Below are positions 8,925 to 17,699 of a DNA stretch of 64,000 nucleotides, in pieces. Numbering within the stretch: position 1 is the stretch's first letter; each line of letters opens with the position of its first letter. The DNA comes from Acinetobacter piscicola. Its GTDB lineage: Bacteria > Pseudomonadota > Gammaproteobacteria > Pseudomonadales > Moraxellaceae. The stretch spans positions 682,001 to 746,000 of the forward strand of contig NZ_NIFO01000001.1 in the NCBI RefSeq assembly GCF_002233755.1, read 5' to 3'. The notes under the pieces are model-generated. The model worked only from the letters and a program-made list of their open reading frames with translations. It was not told where the DNA came from and ran no database searches. The translations under genes were made by a program, and so were the position numbers.

Positions 8925-9923
8925 ATGGCGACAGATCCAAACTTCCCGAAAACAGAAAATCTTGGTATTGCAGTATATAGCAATAATGCAGAGGCAATTG
9001 GCAATACACCTTTGGTACGAATCAATCGTTTGATTACAGGTGGCGCTACGGTTTTAGCGAAAATTGAAAGTCGTAATCCTGCATTTTCAGTTAAAGACCG
9101 TATCGGCGCTGCTTTAATCGCAGATGCGGAAGAAAAAGGTTTGCTTAAAAAAGGCATGCACATTGTAGAACCGACCAGTGGTAATACAGGCATCGCATTG
9201 GCATTTGTGGCAGCAGCAAAAGGTTATGATATTACATTAACCATGCCTGCAAGTATGAGTATCGAACGCCGTAAAGTGCTGAAAGCATTGGGAGCTACTC
9301 TTATTTTAACTGAGCCTGCAAAAGGCATGAAAGGTGCTGTTGATGAGGCTTCTCGTTTAGCAACAGAGCAACCTGAAAAATATTATTTACCGCAACAGTT
9401 TGAAAACCCAGCCAATCCTAAAATCCATGAGACGACTACGGGCCCTGAAATCTGGGCGGCTACAGGTGGCAAGGTCGATATTCTCGTTGCAGGCGTGGGT
9501 ACGGGTGGGACGATTTCAGGTATTTCAAGTTACTTTGAAAATGTGAAGAATCAACCTATTTATTCTGTTGCTGTAGAACCAGCAGACTCACCAATCATTG
9601 GTCAGACTAAACGTGGCGAGACTTTAACACCGGGGCCACATAAAATTCAGGGTATTGGCGCAAACTTCATTCCTAAAAATTTAGATTTGGATTTAGTCGA
9701 CGAAGTGATTGCGATTGGAAATCAAGAAGCAATTGATTTTGCACGTCAAAGTGCAATTCAAGAAGGTATTTTTGTCGGAATTTCTAGTGGCGCTGCTTTA
9801 GCTGCTGCATCTCAATTGGCTGCGCGTCCTGAAAATGCAGGAAAAACCATTGTGGTGGTACTTCCAGATGCAGGTGAACGTTATTTATCTTCAGTCTTGT
9901 TTGAAGACATTTCAGCAGACTAA
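8925..9923 (+). CDS. cysK: Cysteine synthase A (O-acetylserine sulfhydrylase)
   Basis: A PLP enzyme that makes L-cysteine from O-acetylserine and sulfide in the cytoplasm. The PLP lysine lies in SVKDRIG (K57), the substrate loop is TSGNTG (84-89), the phosphate-binding loop is GTGGT (192-196) and a conserved Ser/Gly stretch ISSGA lies near 286. The size of 332 residues is standard. AAGGAA upstream supports the start. The cysK versus cysM assignment rests on overall similarity and is less certain than the family. The gene is followed by a strong terminator and then by another copy of the MITE-like repeat. Confidence 0.93.
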   Translation: MATDPNFPKTENLGIAVYSNNAEAIGNTPLVRINRLITGGATVLAKIESRNPAFSVKDRIGAALIADAEEKGLLKKGMHIVEPTSGNTGIALAFVAAAKGYDITLTMPASMSIERRKVLKALGATLILTEPAKGMKGAVDEASRLATEQPEKYYLPQQFENPANPKIHETTTGPEIWAATGGKVDILVAGVGTGGTISGISSYFENVKNQPIYSVAVEPADSPIIGQTKRGETLTPGPHKIQGIGANFIPKNLDLDLVDEVIAIGNQEAIDFARQSAIQEGIFVGISSGAALAAASQLAARPENAGKTIVVVLPDAGERYLSSVLFEDISAD

Positions 9924-9989
9924 ACTTACAACAGGCTAACTGAATAAAAGTGTAGATCAGTAAAAGCTTAGAATATCTGTATGAATAAC

Positions 9990-10033
9990 AGACCTATCAA
10001 CTTCTAGACATTTAGAAGATGATAGGTCTTTTA
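9990..10033 (+). terminator. Rho-independent terminator of cysK
   Basis: AGACCTATCA (9990-9999) pairs with TGATAGGTCT (10020-10029), with an inner CTTCTA/TAGAAG helix and a T-run at 10029-10032. Confidence 0.85.
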
Positions 10034-10044
10034 GTATTTAAACC

Positions 10045-10362
10045 TAACGTCAGTTCGGGATAAATTTTGATGTAAGTTGTTGAAAAGATAGATCAGGCAC
10101 AGCGGAGTCTTACCGTTTAAAGTCAGATGTAAGGATTAACCGTCGGTTCGACCTGAGAGGTATTACCTCGCAAGGCTTTCGGGAAAAGTAGGCAAAACCA
10201 TTTGTCAGTCGCCAACTCGGCAGATACTATCAACTACCTAATATATTGCAAAAACAGTATATTACAGATCTTACGGAATATATTCCTCATGCCTCGAACA
10301 ATGCGACTGACGTTTCTGCGTATCATATGGTTGGGAATATATCTTATCTCGAACTCAGGTTA
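10045..10362 (+). repeat. MITE-like structured repeat, copy 2 (318 bp) with 9-bp target-site duplication
   Basis: Terminal repeats TAACGTCAGTTCGGGATAA and TTATCTCGAACTCAGGTTA. The 9-base direct repeat TTAAACCTA brackets the element (10038-10046 and 10360-10368), the expected footprint of transposition. The central hairpin differs from copies 1, 3 and 4: it carries GAGGTATTACCTC and a longer arm, and the segment before the right inner repeat is also longer. The inner GTCAGTCGC/GCGACTGAC pair is conserved. It occupies most of the 9924-10416 gap between convergent cysK and the lipoprotein hydrolase. Confidence 0.88.
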
Positions 10363-10416
10363 AACCTAGTTGTATTTAGATTTAGAGTCGTATTAATTGA
10401 TCATTAAACAACAAAA

Positions 10417-11361
10417 TCATTGTTTTAGATTGGCTAAAAATAATAAATAACTCTTCGCTACTTTGCTTGGTGATTCCAACATTGGTAAATGGCCTGTATT
10501 TTCCATAATGATGATTTGCGACTGTGGCATCAATGTTTTGATTGTTGCTGTGGTTTTTACATCAAGCAGTTTATCTTCTTTACCCCAAATGACCAGTGTT
10601 GGAGTTTTGACAGTTTTTGCACGTTCCTCAATTGGATCTGCGACAAGTTGAGCTGAAATTTTACGCTCCAAAGTTGCATTTTTGATACTGTCTTGAGCAA
10701 ATTCTCTCAGCATCATTTTTGGAACAAAAGGAGGATTCGTCATCACCACATCATAGAGTTTTATATAATCTTCTTCATTTTCAATAATCAGCGGATTTTT
10801 TCCCGTTCCAAAGTTTGTAAAAATAGGCATTCTTGGAACACTCCAAAAACCACCAGAATCAATTAACAATAAGCTTTTGACTTGATTGGGATATTTCGCT
10901 GCAAATGCGATGGAAATATGTCCGCCCATAGAGCTACCACCCAGATGAATTTGTTGTAAATGTAATTGTGTAATGAATTGATGCAGTCGAGTGGCTTGGG
11001 TATCTGAATCGTATTGTGCATTGTCAATTCTACTCGATTCTCCAAAACCTACGATATCTGGAAGAATGACGTGATATTTATCAGTGAGCTTACGTACAAA
11101 ACGGGTAAAGTTATCTTTATTTGCACCAAAACCATGTAATAAAATAATAGTTTCATGCTTTGGATCACCCGCTTCAAGGTAGACTATTTGCTCCCCAGTG
11201 CTCAACACAATTTGTTTCTTTTCTAAGCCTGAAACTTTGCGTTCAAGATTAACCGCAAACTGAGTCGTATTTTGTGTATTAAATTGGGCACATGCAGTTA
11301 AGCCAAACATCAATATGCAGAGCACAATGAAAATATTGCGATAAAAGCGTTTCTTATTCAT
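10417..11361 (-). CDS. Alpha/beta-hydrolase lipoprotein (esterase/lipase-like)
   Basis: A 314-residue predicted lipoprotein: a basic N-terminus, a hydrophobic helix and a lipobox LTAC with Cys24. The mature part is an alpha/beta-hydrolase with the oxyanion motif LLHGFG (about 74-79), nucleophile elbow GSSMGG (Ser144), catalytic Asp in WGKEDKLL (D263) and His in ENTGHLPML (H291). The fold resembles monoacylglycerol lipase and esterase families. It would act at the cell envelope; the substrate is not determinable. Monocistronic, convergent with cysK. Confidence 0.85.
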   Translation of the reverse strand: MNKKRFYRNIFIVLCILMFGLTACAQFNTQNTTQFAVNLERKVSGLEKKQIVLSTGEQIVYLEAGDPKHETIILLHGFGANKDNFTRFVRKLTDKYHVILPDIVGFGESSRIDNAQYDSDTQATRLHQFITQLHLQQIHLGGSSMGGHISIAFAAKYPNQVKSLLLIDSGGFWSVPRMPIFTNFGTGKNPLIIENEEDYIKLYDVVMTNPPFVPKMMLREFAQDSIKNATLERKISAQLVADPIEERAKTVKTPTLVIWGKEDKLLDVKTTATIKTLMPQSQIIIMENTGHLPMLESPSKVAKSYLLFLANLKQ

Positions 11362-11628
11362 TTTTATTCCTACAAATATTAAACCCAGACAAGAAACTGA
11401 AAGGATTTTTTATTGAAAATATATTGTCAATTTTAAAGTGCGTAATCTAGCACGTTTTAATGTTTTGTAGGGGCTTACTTGAATAGTGGAGAATTTATTT
11501 GATAGCCGTTCATATTTCTTTAGGTTCCAAAATCAATAAATGATGGAACAGGATAGATATTGATTTAAAAATCAAATAGGTTCAATAATATCAAATGATT
11601 AAACGTTGTATAACGCTAAGGTTTTATT

Positions 11629-12237
11629 ATGGCAATTTATTTAATTCGTCATGCAGAAAGTGTCGGCAATGTAAATGGGCGGACTGCATCACATGCGAGT
11701 ATTGAACTGACAATCGAAGGGCATGAACAAGCAAGAAAACTTGCCACTCAATTACCATATGCAGATCATGTGTATATTTCATCATTTATAAGAACAAAAC
11801 AAACAGCACATATAAGAACAAAACAAACAGCACAACCGATTCTTGATCGTGATCAGCGCGAGCCTGAAATACTTTCAATTGAAGAATTTTCTTATTTGTC
11901 TGATTCACGTTGTCAAAATACGACATTAGAAGAAAGAAAACCGTGGGTAGATCGTTATTGGAATGCTTTAGATGTGGATTATATAGATGGAAATGATGCT
12001 GAGTCTTTTCACGCATTTTATCAACGGGTTATTACTTTTAAACAACATCTTTTCACTATTCAATCCAACTTTGTGGATAGAAATTTAATGGTTTTTAGTC
12101 ATGGTCAATTTTTAAAACTTTTTAAAATGTTGAATGAGCAAGAAAGAGCATTATCCGCATCATTGATGTCAGATTTTAGATATGAAATGTTGCACCATCC
12201 TATTCAAAATACAGAATATTTTATTTTCAATCAATAA
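11629..12237 (+). CDS. Histidine phosphatase family protein with internal duplication
   Basis: A cytoplasmic phosphoglycerate-mutase-like phosphatase of 202 residues. The catalytic RHAE motif is at residues 6-9 and the second His is present in VFSHGQ. The segment that normally reads as one copy of SSFIRTKQTAQP, which carries the second active-site Arg, is duplicated here (IRTKQTAHIRTKQTAQ), giving eight extra residues. The reading frame is kept, but the catalytic pocket may be distorted. Substrate unknown. Upstream (11362-11628) I see only AT-rich DNA and a weak inverted repeat GTTCCA-N14-TGGAAC (11524-11549). Confidence 0.82.
   Translation: MAIYLIRHAESVGNVNGRTASHASIELTIEGHEQARKLATQLPYADHVYISSFIRTKQTAHIRTKQTAQPILDRDQREPEILSIEEFSYLSDSRCQNTTLEERKPWVDRYWNALDVDYIDGNDAESFHAFYQRVITFKQHLFTIQSNFVDRNLMVFSHGQFLKLFKMLNEQERALSASLMSDFRYEMLHHPIQNTEYFIFNQ
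11787..11834 (+). repeat. 24-bp perfect tandem duplication within a phosphatase gene
   Basis: Two identical 24-base units (11787-11810 and 11811-11834), each beginning TATAAGAAC and ending CAGCACA, lie head to tail and in frame. Replication slippage is the simplest origin. Confidence 0.95.
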
Positions 12238-12278
12238 AATTCAAAATTGGAAGATGCATGATCATTCACTTATTTTAA

Positions 12279-12857
12279 TTATTCAAAGAGCGTGCCCATG
12301 CTTTTTTGAATAATAATTTTTGAAGTCAGCTCGGCTTTAGATCGAACTTCTAATTTTTTCATTAAATTGGCTTTATGAACTTCTACGGTGCGATGTGATA
12401 AATTGAGTTTTCGTGCAATTTCTTTACATGTAAATCCGTTTACGATCAATTGGGTGATTTCAGACTCACGTTGTGTGAGCTTTTGTTTAGAAGTCGGGGC
12501 TTGGTCTTTGCGCTCAAAATGCCACACCATCAATTTAAATGGATCTTCAGGGGTTAGGGTTCTACCATGGGTATGTGTCCAAAATAGTTCTCCATTGCGA
12601 TGCTGCATAAAGCGTTGGTCTGAATAAAACTGACTTTGCTTTTTGAGTAAACTCTGCAAAGCATCATTTCCTACTTTTTCATAGTCTTCGATACTCGGAA
12701 ATATTTTAACGATTGAGTGATCGACCAGTTCTTCACGTGTATAGCCGAACAAATTGGCAAAAGCTGGATTCATTTCAACCATGTGCCGATAGCTGAGTAC
12801 AACGATTGGTGCAGGGCAATATTCAAAAGCGAGTTGGTTATAATCCATAATAAGCAT
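12279..12857 (-). CDS. PAS-LuxR transcriptional regulator
   Basis: A 192-residue regulator with an N-terminal PAS domain (about 5-115, including MNPAFANLFGYTREEL) and a C-terminal LuxR helix-turn-helix (LTQRESEITQLIVNGFTCKEIARKL as LTQRESEITQLI and GFTCKEIARKLNLSHRTVEVH). There is no receiver domain, so the PAS domain presumably senses a small molecule or redox state. It is divergent from the transporter-mmsB-mmsA operon, which makes it the likely regulator of that operon. Paired TTAAGTA sites lie in the shared 450-bp intergenic region. Confidence 0.85.
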   Translation of the reverse strand: MLIMDYNQLAFEYCPAPIVVLSYRHMVEMNPAFANLFGYTREELVDHSIVKIFPSIEDYEKVGNDALQSLLKKQSQFYSDQRFMQHRNGELFWTHTHGRTLTPEDPFKLMVWHFERKDQAPTSKQKLTQRESEITQLIVNGFTCKEIARKLNLSHRTVEVHKANLMKKLEVRSKAELTSKIIIQKSMGTLFE

Positions 12858-12980
12858 CCATTCTTAATATAAGAATAAATATAATGGAATGGCATAAAAT
12901 AACAAGTATTAAAATATTTTAAAATTCATATTTTTTGGTTTTGATCTATATAAAATATACACTTTAGATTAACTAAAAGA

Positions 12981-12995
12981 TTAAGTACTTAAGTA
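12981..12995 (+). promoter_or_regulatory. Candidate operator: TTAAGTA pair, site 1
   Basis: TTAAGTA-C-TTAAGTA, two direct 7-mers separated by one base, overlapping the palindrome TACTTAAGTA. The same arrangement occurs 101 bases further on. It lies in the AT-rich region between the PAS-LuxR gene and the mms operon, and that regulator is the natural candidate to bind it. Confidence 0.45.
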
Positions 12996-13081
12996 TAAAA
13001 TTATTTTACTTTAGTCTAATGAATTTTGATTAATTGTTATAAATTATTGTTTATTAAATAAAAATAAAATAATTAAACTAC

Positions 13082-13096
13082 TTAAGTAATTAAGTA
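13082..13096 (+). promoter_or_regulatory. Candidate operator: TTAAGTA pair, site 2
   Basis: TTAAGTA-A-TTAAGTA, again with the palindrome TACTTAAGTA (13079-13088). Nothing else is recognisable in 12858-13307 apart from AT-rich promoter-like DNA. Confidence 0.45.
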
Positions 13097-13307
13097 TATT
13101 GACTGTTTTTTGTAGATGATACAAATTAAGACCAAAGATAATTTGTATTTATTCTTTATTGATAAAGTTTAAAGATAATTTATTTATTATAGTCAGTCTA
13201 CTTAGCTAAATAAGGAAAGAGCATTAAGTTATTATATTTGAAAATTAGGATTGATTTTTAAATAGATGATTCTGTGACTGAAATTCTAAAAATGGAAGAG
13301 GTGTATT

Positions 13308-14645
13308 ATGGATAAGATACAAGGATCGAACCCTCAGAAAGGAAAGTCTTCACATCGACTGGCTGGTGTTTCCAGTATGGTGGGTACAACCATTGAATGG
13401 TATGACTTTTTTATTTATGGTGCAGCGGCAGCGCTCATTTTCAACAAATTATTTTTCCCCAATCTTGATCCATTAACAGGTGTATTAGCTGCTTTTGCAA
13501 CCTATGCAGTTGGTTTTATTGGTCGTCCGCTTGGTGGCATCATTTTCGGACACTTTGGCGATAAAATTGGTCGTAAGTCAATGTTGTTACTGACTTTGGT
13601 CATGATGGGGATTCCAACGGTTCTTATTGGTTTATTGCCTACGTATGAAAGTATTGGTTATTGGGCAACCTTCTTTTTAGTCATTCTACGTTTTGTGCAA
13701 GGTATGGCCATGGGCGGCGAGTGGGGCGGTGCTGTTTTGATGGCGGTTGAACATGCGCCAGAAGGCGGTAAAGGTTTTTGGGGCAGTTTACCACAAGCAA
13801 GTGCTGGTGGCGGTTTAATGCTCGCGTCTTTGGCACTGGGAGCAGTGTCTTTATTGCCTGAACAAGCATTGTTTAGTTGGGGCTGGAGATTACCATTCTT
13901 AGCCAGTATTTTACTGTTGGCTGTCGGTTGGTATATTCGTGTAAAAGTGCCTGAGTCTCCAGATTTTGAAAAAGTGAAAGATCAAGCTCAGGAAATTAAA
14001 GTACCTGCATTACAAGTATTTAAAAACCATCCACGTGAATTAATAACGATTATTCTTGCACGTGCTGCTGAAAATGCATGGTTCTATATCGCTTCAACAT
14101 TTGCCTTGGCTTATACCACGACACAATTGGGTATTCCACGCTCTGATATTTTATTTGCAACGATTTGTGGTGCATTTTTAATCATGATCATGACGCCGTT
14201 ATGTGGACATTTATCAGACAAAGTCGGGCAACGTAATATGTTCATGTTTGGACTATTTATTCTCGCACTTTACTGTTACCCATTCTTTAGCATGTTAAAT
14301 ACCAAAGATCCTGTATTGGTTTGGACTGCAATTGTATTGGCGATTGGTGTGGTATTCCCAATCATGTATGCACCTCAATCACAGCTTTTCGCAAGACAGT
14401 TCCCTGCGGAAATCCGTTATAGCGGTATTTCAATCTCAGTACAGTTCGCAGGTGTGTTGGGCGGTGGTATTGCACCTTTGATCGCAACTAAATTGCTCAG
14501 TATCGGTCACGGTAGTCCTTATTTAATCACTATTTATATAGGCAGTATGGCTGTGATTGCAATCTTTTGTACTTTCTTTATGAAGCGTGATGAAAAGTCT
14601 TTGTTGAGTAAACAATATCTACAAAAAGAAGTTGGGGAATCTTAA
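13308..14645 (+). CDS. MFS transporter, metabolite:H+ symporter family
   Basis: A 445-residue inner-membrane protein with the layout of the metabolite:H+ symporter branch of the major facilitator superfamily: the N-terminal signature GTTIEWYDFFIYG, the loop motif GHFGDKIGRKSML between helices 2 and 3, and a second loop motif GHLSDKVGQRN. About twelve helices are evident. Relatives import organic acids such as shikimate, 2-oxoglutarate or proline. Co-direction with mmsB and mmsA suggests uptake of a short hydroxy or branched-chain acid, for example 3-hydroxyisobutyrate, but that is inference. GGAAGAGG precedes the start. Confidence 0.9.
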   Translation: MDKIQGSNPQKGKSSHRLAGVSSMVGTTIEWYDFFIYGAAAALIFNKLFFPNLDPLTGVLAAFATYAVGFIGRPLGGIIFGHFGDKIGRKSMLLLTLVMMGIPTVLIGLLPTYESIGYWATFFLVILRFVQGMAMGGEWGGAVLMAVEHAPEGGKGFWGSLPQASAGGGLMLASLALGAVSLLPEQALFSWGWRLPFLASILLLAVGWYIRVKVPESPDFEKVKDQAQEIKVPALQVFKNHPRELITIILARAAENAWFYIASTFALAYTTTQLGIPRSDILFATICGAFLIMIMTPLCGHLSDKVGQRNMFMFGLFILALYCYPFFSMLNTKDPVLVWTAIVLAIGVVFPIMYAPQSQLFARQFPAEIRYSGISISVQFAGVLGGGIAPLIATKLLSIGHGSPYLITIYIGSMAVIAIFCTFFMKRDEKSLLSKQYLQKEVGES

Positions 14646-14719
14646 AGCTAACTTCTTTAAATCCAAACATTTAAATCAAGCATTATTCAATTTAGCGACA
14701 TTTAACCTCAGGTATTGAT

Positions 14720-15607
14720 ATGAATATTTCCTTTATTGGTCTCGGAAATATGGGACTTCCTATGGCCAAAAATCTGCTCGAAGCACAGTTTAATGTGACT
14801 GGCTCAGATTTGTCCCAAGCAGCTTTAGAACAGTTTAAAAGTTACGGTGGCACAGTTGCTCAAGATCAACAACAACTTGTGGAAAATGCAGATGTGATCA
14901 TCACCATGCTGCCAAGTTCTGAAAGCATGAAAAACTTCTTTTTAGGTTCAGAAGGAATTTTAAAGCAGTTAAAGCCTAAGACCTTAATTATTGATTGTTC
15001 TTCTATCGCTGCATCCGTCAGTCGTGAAGTTGCATTGGCTGCTGAGTCTTATGCCGTTGATATTGTTGATGCACCCGTTTCAGGCGGTATTTTGGCAGCG
15101 CAAGCAGGGACATTAACTTTTATGGTGGGTGGTTCTCATGAGCAGTTTGAAAGCGCTAAACCAGTTCTTGAAAAAATGGGTAAAAACATTTTTCATGCAG
15201 GCGAACATGGTGCAGGCCAAATTGCAAAAGCGTGTAACAACATGCTGCTGGCCATCAATATGATTGGTACAAGCGAAGCTTTGAATTTAGCAATACAACA
15301 TGGGCTTGACCCGAAAGTTATTTCAGAAATTATTCAAAACAGTTCGGGGGCGAATTGGTGTGTTGAAAAATACAATCCCGTTCCAGACGTTTTAGAAAAT
15401 GTACCTTCAAGCAAAGGATATGTTGCAGGCTTTATGACCGATTTAATGCTCAAAGATTTAGGGCTTTCTATGACAGCAGCCTCTGAAGTCAGTGCGACTG
15501 TCACTATGGGTGAACTCGCAAAAGATATTTATCGTTCGCATAGCCAAAATGGTCATGGGAAAACAGATTTTAGTAGCATTTTTAATTTAATTTCACAAAC
15601 TTCATAA
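14720..15607 (+). CDS. mmsB: 3-hydroxyisobutyrate dehydrogenase
   Basis: An NAD-dependent beta-hydroxyacid dehydrogenase of 295 residues. The Rossmann motif GLGNMGLPMA is at 7-16, the family signature DAPVSGGILAAQAGTL near 117-132, and the catalytic Lys motif GQIAKACNNMLLA near 173. In the valine pathway it oxidises 3-hydroxyisobutyrate to methylmalonate semialdehyde, the substrate of the next gene product. Related enzymes also use 3-hydroxypropionate or tartronate semialdehyde, so substrate is inferred from context. It lies in an operon with the upstream transporter and downstream mmsA. Confidence 0.88.
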   Translation: MNISFIGLGNMGLPMAKNLLEAQFNVTGSDLSQAALEQFKSYGGTVAQDQQQLVENADVIITMLPSSESMKNFFLGSEGILKQLKPKTLIIDCSSIAASVSREVALAAESYAVDIVDAPVSGGILAAQAGTLTFMVGGSHEQFESAKPVLEKMGKNIFHAGEHGAGQIAKACNNMLLAINMIGTSEALNLAIQHGLDPKVISEIIQNSSGANWCVEKYNPVPDVLENVPSSKGYVAGFMTDLMLKDLGLSMTAASEVSATVTMGELAKDIYRSHSQNGHGKTDFSSIFNLISQTS

Positions 15608-15618
15608 GGAAAATGAAC

Positions 15619-17121
15619 ATGAATAATATGATCGGACATTTTATTTCAGGACAGCACATTACACAGACTCAAAATTCTGGTCCAGTTTTTAATCCATCTA
15701 CGGGTGAAGAAATTGCGCGTTGTGCTTATGCAGATGTTGCTGTAGTCGATCAAGCTGTTCAGGCTGCAACATCTACGAATGCGAAAAAATGGGCAAAGGC
15801 TTCACATGCAACACGTTTGCAAGTTTTATTTAAACTGCGTGAATTGATGATTGCGAAAACGGATGATCTTGCAGAAATTATTGGTCGTGAGCATGGCAAA
15901 ACCATAGCAGATGCAAAAGGCGAAATAGGTCGCGCGGTCGAAGGGATTGAATTTGCATGTAATGCCCCACAAGTCACCAAAGGCGAATATGCGCGTAATG
16001 TTGCAGGTGATATTGATGTGTTTTCAGTACGTGTCCCTGTGGGTGTGGTTGGTTGTATTACACCGTTTAATTTTCCAATTATGATTCCTGCTGTGATGAT
16101 GGCAATGGCAGTTTCAGTTGGAAATAGTATCGTTTGGAAGCCTTCAGAAAAAGTACCTTCAGCTGCATTATTCTTTGCAGATTTGTGGAAAGAAGCAGGG
16201 CTTCCAGACGATGTATTCAATATTGTTCAAGGTGATAAAGTTGCAGTAGATGCAATGTTAGAACATCCAGATATTGCAGCCATTAGTTTTGTCGGTTCAA
16301 CGCATATTGGTGAATATGTCTACCAAAAAGGTACATCACACAATAAACGAGTTGCATCATTCACAGGCGGCAAAAACCATATGGTGGTGATGCCTGATGC
16401 AGATTTGGAAGCTGCTGCGAATGCTTTTGTATCGGCAGGTTTTGGTTCGGCGAGTCAACGCTGTATGGCTGTTTCATTGCTCGTTCCTGTTGGTGAAGAA
16501 ACGGCAAATCAATTACGTACACTCATTATTGAAAAAACAAAGGCATTGAAAATAGGGGCTTACAACGACCCAACAGCAGATTTTGGCGCAGTCATTTCAG
16601 CACAATCACAGCAATCTGTTTTGAAAGCAATTGATCAATGTGTAGCAGATGGTGCAGAGCTGTTGTTGGATGGTCGTGCATATGAGCATCCACAGTATAA
16701 AAATGGTTATTACATTGGGCCGACTTTATTTGATTATATTTCTACAGATATGGATTTTTATAAGCAGGAAGTGTTTGGCCCAGCGCGTGGTATTTTACGT
16801 GTAAATAGTTTAGATGAAGCAATTCTCGTGACCAATAGTCATGAGTTTGGTAATGGGTCTGTGATTTTTACCCGTGATGGAAAAACAGCACATCGTTTCT
16901 TTATGGAAGTTGAATCAGGGATGATCGGTGTGAATGTTCCTGTTCCTTTACCAGTAAGTTATTTTAACTTTGGTGGGTTACGCCGCTCTAAATTTGGTGA
17001 GTCACATTTATATGGCCCAGATGCAGCACGTTTTTATACCAAGTTAAAAACGGTATCTCAAAAATGGCCTGAGCCAGAAGAAAGTGACCAAGCAATCTCA
17101 TTGGCTTTTAAAATCACTTAA
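15619..17121 (+). CDS. mmsA: CoA-acylating methylmalonate-semialdehyde dehydrogenase
   Basis: An aldehyde-dehydrogenase family enzyme of 500 residues that converts methylmalonate (or malonate) semialdehyde, NAD and CoA to propionyl-CoA (or acetyl-CoA) and CO2. The nucleophilic Cys lies in SQRCMAVS and the cofactor region is TPFNFPIMIP and SFVGSTHIG. The GGKNHMVVMPDAD block is typical of MmsA. AAGGA at 15606-15610 is only two bases from an ATG at 15613 but eight bases from the ATG at 15619, so I take the latter. Only five bases separate mmsB from the earlier ATG. The gene is followed by a MITE-like element. Confidence 0.93.
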   Translation: MNNMIGHFISGQHITQTQNSGPVFNPSTGEEIARCAYADVAVVDQAVQAATSTNAKKWAKASHATRLQVLFKLRELMIAKTDDLAEIIGREHGKTIADAKGEIGRAVEGIEFACNAPQVTKGEYARNVAGDIDVFSVRVPVGVVGCITPFNFPIMIPAVMMAMAVSVGNSIVWKPSEKVPSAALFFADLWKEAGLPDDVFNIVQGDKVAVDAMLEHPDIAAISFVGSTHIGEYVYQKGTSHNKRVASFTGGKNHMVVMPDADLEAAANAFVSAGFGSASQRCMAVSLLVPVGEETANQLRTLIIEKTKALKIGAYNDPTADFGAVISAQSQQSVLKAIDQCVADGAELLLDGRAYEHPQYKNGYYIGPTLFDYISTDMDFYKQEVFGPARGILRVNSLDEAILVTNSHEFGNGSVIFTRDGKTAHRFFMEVESGMIGVNVPVPLPVSYFNFGGLRRSKFGESHLYGPDAARFYTKLKTVSQKWPEPEESDQAISLAFKIT

Positions 17122-17128
17122 TTCTGAA

Positions 17129-17418
17129 TAACGTCAGTTCGGGATAAACTTTGATGCAAGTTATTGAAAAGATAGATCAGGCACAACGGAGTCTTACCAT
17201 TTAAAGTTAGATGCAAGGATTAACCTTCGGTTCGACCTACTTTTCTTTCGGGAAAAGTAGGCAAAACCATTTGTCAGTCGCCAACTCGACAGATATCTTC
17301 AAGTACCTAATATATTGCAAAAACAGTATATTACAAATGTAGCCCTGCCTCGAACAATGCGACTGACGTTTCCGCGTATCATATAGTTGGGAACATATCT
17401 TATCCCGAGCTTAGGTTA
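17129..17418 (+). repeat. MITE-like structured repeat, copy 3 (290 bp)
   Basis: Ends TAACGTCAGTTCGGGATAA and TTATCCCGAGCTTAGGTTA. Hairpin CCTACTTTTC/GAAAAGTAGG at 17236-17261 and inner repeat GTCAGTCGC (17273-17281)/GCGACTGAC (17359-17367); AATATATTG/CAGTATATT makes a small hairpin inside that pair. I see no convincing target duplication at this copy. It starts eight bases after the mmsA stop. Confidence 0.85.
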
Positions 17419-17440
17419 AATATTTTTATTTGTTTAAACA

Positions 17441-17468
17441 CCGTCTATTAAATATGCTTAATGGGCGG
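17441..17468 (+). terminator. Terminator-like hairpin after mmsA and the repeat
   Basis: CCGTCTATTAA (17441-17451) pairs with TTAATGGGCGG (17458-17468), 11 pairs including two G-U, followed by TTT. It may be the original mmsA terminator, displaced by the repeat element. The rest of 17469-17699 contains nothing I recognise. Confidence 0.5.
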
Positions 17469-17699
17469 TTTCTGTATAAGAACGAGTGGTTGGGAAGGGT
17501 TTAGAATCTATAAACCAAGCATGTTTTTTGAAAACTTGTATTTTTATTTGAGGAAACTAAGAGTTCATTTAATAAAATATTAAATGAACATAGTGTATTA
17601 CTCATCAATGATTTGATGACTTCGTATGTTCAAAATCATATTTTAATTGTCCACTTAGATTGTAGCCTTTTAGAGCACAACCTACTGAAACTGAATGAT

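Noticed and set aside
15759..16220. 153-residue minus-strand frame inside mmsA
   Set aside because: Shadow of a well supported coding sequence, with no independent ribosome binding site or domain.
17121..17425. Target-site duplication at repeat copy 3
   Set aside because: The flanks (TCTGAATA on the left, TTAAATATT on the right) agree too weakly to call.
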